Positions 8,162-11,567 of a stretch of 11,567 nt of DNA are shown one piece after another. Numbering within the stretch: the stretch's first letter is position 1; every line of letters begins with the position of its first letter. Below the pieces are notes generated by a model, which worked only from the letters and a program-made list of their open reading frames with translations, was not told the DNA's origin and searched no databases. Made by a program: the position numbers and the translations under genes. The stretch is from NCBI GenBank assembly GCA_030604325.1, contig JAUVWC010000006.1, forward strand, positions 1 to 11,567, read 5' to 3'. The stretch comes from Candidatus Zixiibacteriota bacterium. GTDB lineage: Bacteria > Blakebacterota > Blakebacteria > Blakebacterales > Blakebacteraceae.

Positions 8162-9241
8162 ATGAGTGTGATAACTGTTTTGGGAGCCGGCAACTCTGGA
8201 CTGGCGATGGCGGGCCACCTCGCATCCGATGGTCATGAAGTCCGTCTGTGGAACAGAACTGCCCGGAATATCGAGAGGCTTAGAGAGACAGGAATTATAC
8301 GCTGTACGGGGGCCGTCACCGGAGAATTCATGCTGCAGCTGGTAACCAATAATCTTGGAGAAGCCCTCGATGGAGTCCAGCTGGTTCTGATTACGACCCC
8401 CGCCAGTGCTCACCGAGACCTGGCCGGAGCGTTGGTACCATATCTAACTGATGAAAAGGCTATCGTCCTCAATCCGGGGAGGACCTTCGGTGTAATCGAG
8501 TTCGAACATGTCCTCTATCAACACGAGGTGGGTGTTCCGCCACTCGTCGCCGAAATGCAGACCATAATTCACACCTGCCGGAAGACCAGCGAGGATACGA
8601 TAGTTATCCTAGCAATTAAACAATCCGTGGAACTGGCCACCCGCACGAAAGAGGACACGCGTAAGGTTTGTGAACTGCTCCCATCATGCCTCACGGACTA
8701 CATCGTGCCGGCAGACAGTCTGCTGCACACCTCACTGGGCAATGTTGGGGCGGTTCTTCACTGTGCTCCCGTTCTGCTGAACAGCGGCTGGATCGAGAAT
8801 GAAAAAACGGAATTCAAATATTACTACGATGGGATAACACCCACCATTGCCCGTTATCTGGAGAAGCTGGATGGAGAGCGATTGAGACTCGGCCAGCAGT
8901 TCGGTGTGGAACTTGATAACATCTGCAATTGGATGAAGAGGACCTACCAGATCAGCGGTGACAGCCTATATGAATGTATCCAGAACAACTTTCATTACAC
9001 GACGATAGATGCACCGCAGTCACTGCAGCATCGCTATATATTCGAAGATATTCCATGCGGCCTGGTTCCTTATGAGGCTATAGGGAAACTTCTGGGGTTG
9101 AACTTCCACTTCACCCCCCAGGTGATTGACCTGGCAATAGAGTTCATGGATTTCGATTTCCGCACCACGGGCCGCAACCTAAAGCGACTTGGTTTTCGGG
9201 AGGAAACCGCCCTGGCAGCCATTGGGGAGCTGGCACCATGA
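8162..9241 (+). CDS. Opine (octopine/nopaline-type) dehydrogenase family protein
   Basis: NAD(P)H-dependent dehydrogenase of the family that reductively joins the amino group of one amino acid to a 2-oxo acid, or the reverse; cytoplasmic, 359 residues. The N-terminal Rossmann fold shows GAGNSG (residues 8-13). The C-terminal domain has the family's catalytic dyad: His200 in VLHCAPVLLN and Asp296 in HRYIFEDIP, close to His202 and Asp297 of Arthrobacter N-(1-D-carboxylethyl)-L-norvaline dehydrogenase. Arg291 in HRY is the likely substrate-binding arginine. The frame opens at TTG 8141, but ATG 8162 is preferred: GAGGAG (8150-8155) is six bases before it and the Rossmann strand then starts at once. 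The stop overlaps ATG 9238 of a mini-ORF, and the B12 mutase-like gene begins 59 bp on, so the two are almost certainly co-transcribed. The true substrates are unknown; close homologues in bacteria are mostly uncharacterised. Confidence 0.88.
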   Translation: MSVITVLGAGNSGLAMAGHLASDGHEVRLWNRTARNIERLRETGIIRCTGAVTGEFMLQLVTNNLGEALDGVQLVLITTPASAHRDLAGALVPYLTDEKAIVLNPGRTFGVIEFEHVLYQHEVGVPPLVAEMQTIIHTCRKTSEDTIVILAIKQSVELATRTKEDTRKVCELLPSCLTDYIVPADSLLHTSLGNVGAVLHCAPVLLNSGWIENEKTEFKYYYDGITPTIARYLEKLDGERLRLGQQFGVELDNICNWMKRTYQISGDSLYECIQNNFHYTTIDAPQSLQHRYIFEDIPCGLVPYEAIGKLLGLNFHFTPQVIDLAIEFMDFDFRTTGRNLKRLGFREETALAAIGELAP

Positions 9242-9294
9242 ATCATCTGTTTTATTTCATTCACAGACCGCCGAACAGTCTGATGCGGCAGTAA
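9238..9294 (+). CDS. Possible 18-residue coupling mini-ORF
   Basis: MNHLFYFIHRPPNSLMRQ then TAA. Its ATG overlaps the dehydrogenase stop (ATGA), with GGGGAG (9224-9229) eight bases upstream, and its TAA lies six bases before the mutase ATG, which has no ribosome site of its own. It is in the mutase frame. This suits a translational-coupling role, but chance is possible at this size. Confidence 0.3.
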   Translation: MNHLFYFIHRPPNSLMRQ

Positions 9295-9300
9295 CCATTC

Positions 9301-11061
9301 ATGAGAGAAAAATCGACGAGCGAACTAACCGGTCGGCTGAAACTTGTAGGTTGCAGCCTGGGTAACTGCGTGCATGTGGCAGGGGTGGCAAATTTCCTGC
9401 GCCTGGCCGAAAGCAATGGTTTTACAACCATTCTGCTGGGTGCGGCCGTTCCTCCCCAGATCCTCACCGAGCGGCTGGCGGAGATTCAGCCGGCCGCCGC
9501 CTGCGTGAGCTACCGCCTGACTCCGGAGAATTGCCGGCAGGTACTCAACAAGCTGAAGGAAGCGCTCGCGACAATAAACTTCCACGGTAAGCTGCTGTTT
9601 GGAGGTACGGCTGCCACCGTTGCCGTAGCCGAGGAGCTCGGCATGTTCGATTACTGCTTCATCGGCGGAGAGAATATGGATCGAATTACCGCCGTATTTG
9701 AATGGTTGCGGGGCAAGCCTTTGCTTGTAGAAGGTGATCTTGTTGCCCAGGAGCGCCCGCCAATCCAGGAAGCAATAGACAATCTACCCATCATCAACAG
9801 GCAGGGGCTGCGGATGCCTCTACTGCGGCACCACTTCGGACTACCCTCAATGGAGGAAACTGTCGAGGGTGTCAGGCAGATATCCGAGGCCCGGGTGCTC
9901 GATGTCATCTCCATCGGTTCTGATCAGAATGCGCAGGAGTATTTCTTCCGCCCCGAGGAATTAGATTCGGAACTCGATGGGGCCGGTGGAGCACCCATTA
10001 GGAGCGAGAAGGATCTCCTCGATCTTCATCACAGCCGCCAATACGGGAACCGGCCCTACCTCCGTATCTACTCGGGAACCCAAGACCTGAAGAAATGGGC
10101 CGAACTCAGCGTCCGCACGATCGATAACGCCTGGGGAACCATTCCCCTTTCCTGGTACAGCGAGCTGGACGGCCGATCCAAACGTCCACTGGCCGAGGCG
10201 ATCAGGGAGAACATGTCGGCTATCAGGTGGTATGCCCAGATCGGAAAACCGGTGGAAATAAATGAGCCGCACCAGTGGTCCCTGCGTGACGCACCTGATA
10301 CGGTGGCTGTGGCCATGGCCTACATCTCGGCCTATGCGGCTAAGAAGCTAGGAGTGAAGCAGTACTTCGCCCAGTACATGTTCAATAATCCTAGCTTTAC
10401 TTCATCACTTCACGACCTGGCTAAAATCGCGGCCAAGAGCGTTCTCGTGGAGTCGCTGGAGGATGAAGAGTTCCGTACCTACCGGCAGGTGCGTGCGGGT
10501 CTGGCCCATTTCGCCGTGGATATCGATGTCGCCAAAGGGCAGCTCGGCATGGCGACGTCCGTGATGATGAACTTCAATCCACACATCCTGCATGTAGTAA
10601 GCTTCACAGAAGCGGATCATGTCGCCCGTGCCGACGAGGTGATCGAGAGCGCGAAGATCGCAGGGGGTGTGATCCGAAACATATCTGCCGGCATCCCCAA
10701 TCCCTTTGCCGACCCGCGTATCAAAGAAGAGGCGGAAAGACTCTTTGCCGAGACCCAGGTCCTGCTCGGAGCCGTGAAACTGCTGGGAGAAAGCATCGAC
10801 AGTTCCGATCCACTGGCGGATCCCGGGGTTCTGGCCAGGGCGATTTCGGGTGGCATATTCGACGCTCCCCATCTGCGGGGACAACCATGCGTGCCCGGCA
10901 CAGTCAGGACTCTGCCTGTAAATGGTGGATGTGTCGCCGTAGATGAGAATGGTGAAGAGCTGAATGAGTGGCAGAGGCTCCGCGAGCCGGCCGAGCGGTT
11001 GAAGCTCGACTACTCGAGGATCCTCAGGCTGGAACCAGAAATCGAAATGCCTGATCTATGA
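9301..11061 (+). CDS. B12-binding domain fused to a glutamate-mutase-E-like barrel; putative novel cobalamin-dependent mutase
   Basis: A 586-residue cytoplasmic protein likely to use adenosylcobalamin for a radical carbon-skeleton rearrangement. Residues about 12-145 look like a B12-binding domain: CVHVAG (His25 as the expected cobalt ligand, Gly28), CVSYR with Ser70, and the FGG at 100-102, in the spacing of glutamate mutase subunit S. Residues about 165-560 resemble glutamate mutase subunit E by eye: VEINEPHQW (about 318-326) matches its VHINREPFG region, the TSVMMNFNPH stretch matches its barrel core, and GGIFDAP (517-523) then a GGCVAVDENG-like end matches its GVMDIP...LGCV tail. Two features stand out: the usual DxHxxG Asp is Cys23, and the RHGT arginine-histidine pair that grips glutamate appears as YSGT (257-260). 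The substrate is therefore probably not glutamate. The subunits, separate in glutamate mutase, are fused here. ATG 9301 is the only start after an in-frame TAA and lacks a ribosome site. Partner of the upstream opine dehydrogenase. Family call fairly sure; reaction unknown. Confidence 0.8.
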   Translation: MREKSTSELTGRLKLVGCSLGNCVHVAGVANFLRLAESNGFTTILLGAAVPPQILTERLAEIQPAAACVSYRLTPENCRQVLNKLKEALATINFHGKLLFGGTAATVAVAEELGMFDYCFIGGENMDRITAVFEWLRGKPLLVEGDLVAQERPPIQEAIDNLPIINRQGLRMPLLRHHFGLPSMEETVEGVRQISEARVLDVISIGSDQNAQEYFFRPEELDSELDGAGGAPIRSEKDLLDLHHSRQYGNRPYLRIYSGTQDLKKWAELSVRTIDNAWGTIPLSWYSELDGRSKRPLAEAIRENMSAIRWYAQIGKPVEINEPHQWSLRDAPDTVAVAMAYISAYAAKKLGVKQYFAQYMFNNPSFTSSLHDLAKIAAKSVLVESLEDEEFRTYRQVRAGLAHFAVDIDVAKGQLGMATSVMMNFNPHILHVVSFTEADHVARADEVIESAKIAGGVIRNISAGIPNPFADPRIKEEAERLFAETQVLLGAVKLLGESIDSSDPLADPGVLARAISGGIFDAPHLRGQPCVPGTVRTLPVNGGCVAVDENGEELNEWQRLREPAERLKLDYSRILRLEPEIEMPDL

Positions 11062-11286
11062 GGTATCCCTGATGATATTCATCTGTTTGTAGATCACGGC
11101 AACTCCACGGACCTCCGTAATCTTACGCCCAAAGGCACGTTCTCTGTTACGATCGAATGTTCGTTCCGGATCGGAGCCCGATCCGAATCGCCAGACGAAA
11201 ATACCGAGTTCGGCATAAGGTTCAGCAGGCTCCTCTTCGAAGAAGACGATGATCCGGCATTTCAAAGCGTGGTAAAAACAATCCAC
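11056..11286 (-). CDS. Doubtful 76-residue antisense ORF
   Basis: A GTG-started frame overlapping the last bases of the mutase gene, convergent with it. The product (for example KCRIIVFFEEEPAEPYAELG) is not recognised, and no good ribosome site precedes the start. The plus strand over the same bases is also open, so at most one of the two is real. Listed because the region has no better gene. Confidence 0.2.
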   Translation of the reverse strand: MDCFYHALKCRIIVFFEEEPAEPYAELGIFVWRFGSGSDPERTFDRNRERAFGRKITEVRGVAVIYKQMNIIRDTS

Positions 11287-11567
11287 CGCCTGGGAACGTT
11301 CCTGAAGTGGATGTGGTTAGAGGGTACGAGGATTAGAGGATTTGAGGGTTTGAGGATTAGAGGAACCCCTTTTCGGTTACGGTAACGTACTAATGGAACG
11401 ACTAAAATGTATAAGTGTTACGATAATGCAATAATTTTTGTTCAAATTTCTCCTGCCGCTTCTGATCCGGTCACGCACAATATCCCGCTATCTGCATAAT
11501 CCCTTATCAAACAACAGGTTAGAGCTGACCTGAAAAAAACCGCCCTTGCGCCCCTTCTTGGCACAAA
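11062..11567. other. Gene-poor right end of the window
   Basis: About 500 bp after the mutase stop. It contains an unexplained plus-strand open frame in phase with the mutase (11062-11385), the antisense ORF, a six-unit 8-bp repeat, a small GTTAC-G-GTAAC palindrome (11376-11386), then AT-rich sequence to the edge. I find no convincing intrinsic terminator for the mutase and no further gene. Confidence 0.6.
11317..11364 (+). repeat. Six-unit 8-bp tandem repeat (consensus TTNGAGGR)
   Basis: Consecutive octamers read TTAGAGGG, TACGAGGA, TTAGAGGA, TTTGAGGG, TTTGAGGA, TTAGAGGA. The period is exactly 8 bp for 48 bp, the strand is purine-rich, and GAGGATTAGAGGA occurs twice 24 bp apart (11328, 11352). 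It sits in intergenic DNA. Confidence 0.85.

Noticed and set aside
11059..11085. TGA of the mutase as a selenocysteine codon
   Set aside because: Only a five-base-pair GATGA/TCATC hairpin follows, with no bacterial SECIS-like loop, and the protein already ends where glutamate mutase E does.
1..11567. CRISPR array, tRNA, rRNA or insertion sequence
   Set aside because: I saw no spaced direct repeats of CRISPR type, no tRNA cloverleaf, no rRNA-like sequence and no transposase motif.

Overview
The window is about 11.6 kb of moderately GC-rich bacterial DNA with ordinary Shine-Dalgarno sites. It carries seven genes I am confident of and a few small uncertain ones. The organism cannot be fixed from this sequence. 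A secreted tricorn-type protease beside a secreted M28 peptidase, with lone biosynthetic genes on alternating strands, recalls environmental FCB-group or candidate-phylum genomes (Gemmatimonadota, Latescibacterota and similar), but that is only an impression.

Left part (1-4986): a tricorn-protease homologue on the minus strand runs off the left edge, so its last few codons are missing. It is divergent, across about 240 bp, from a plus-strand M28 zinc aminopeptidase. Both begin with signal peptides, so together they look like an extracytoplasmic protein-degradation pair: tricorn makes short peptides and the M28 enzyme trims them.

Middle (5043-7147): tadA (tRNA adenosine deaminase, minus strand) is divergent from a group II PLP-dependent amino-acid decarboxylase (plus strand), which ends in a weak terminator-like hairpin. 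From 7120 to 8161 lies about 1 kb of gene-poor sequence. It holds a 68-codon ORF with a strong ribosome site, a large 13-bp-stem hairpin, an 89-residue acidic orphan protein on the minus strand, and a doubtful 40-residue ORF.

Right part (8162-11061): a tight two-gene plus-strand unit is the most interesting part. The first gene is an opine (octopine/nopaline-type) dehydrogenase with the family's catalytic His and Asp. The second encodes a 586-residue protein that by eye joins an N-terminal B12-binding domain to a C-terminal barrel resembling glutamate mutase subunit E. The B12 motif is altered and the usual glutamate-binding residues appear not to be kept. I infer an uncharacterised cobalamin-dependent mutase acting on an amino acid or opine-like substrate, working with the dehydrogenase. 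A mini-ORF overlapping the dehydrogenase stop may couple translation of the two genes.

The right end (11062-11567) holds an unexplained open frame in phase with the mutase after its stop, a six-unit 8-bp tandem repeat, and AT-rich sequence with no gene I can support.
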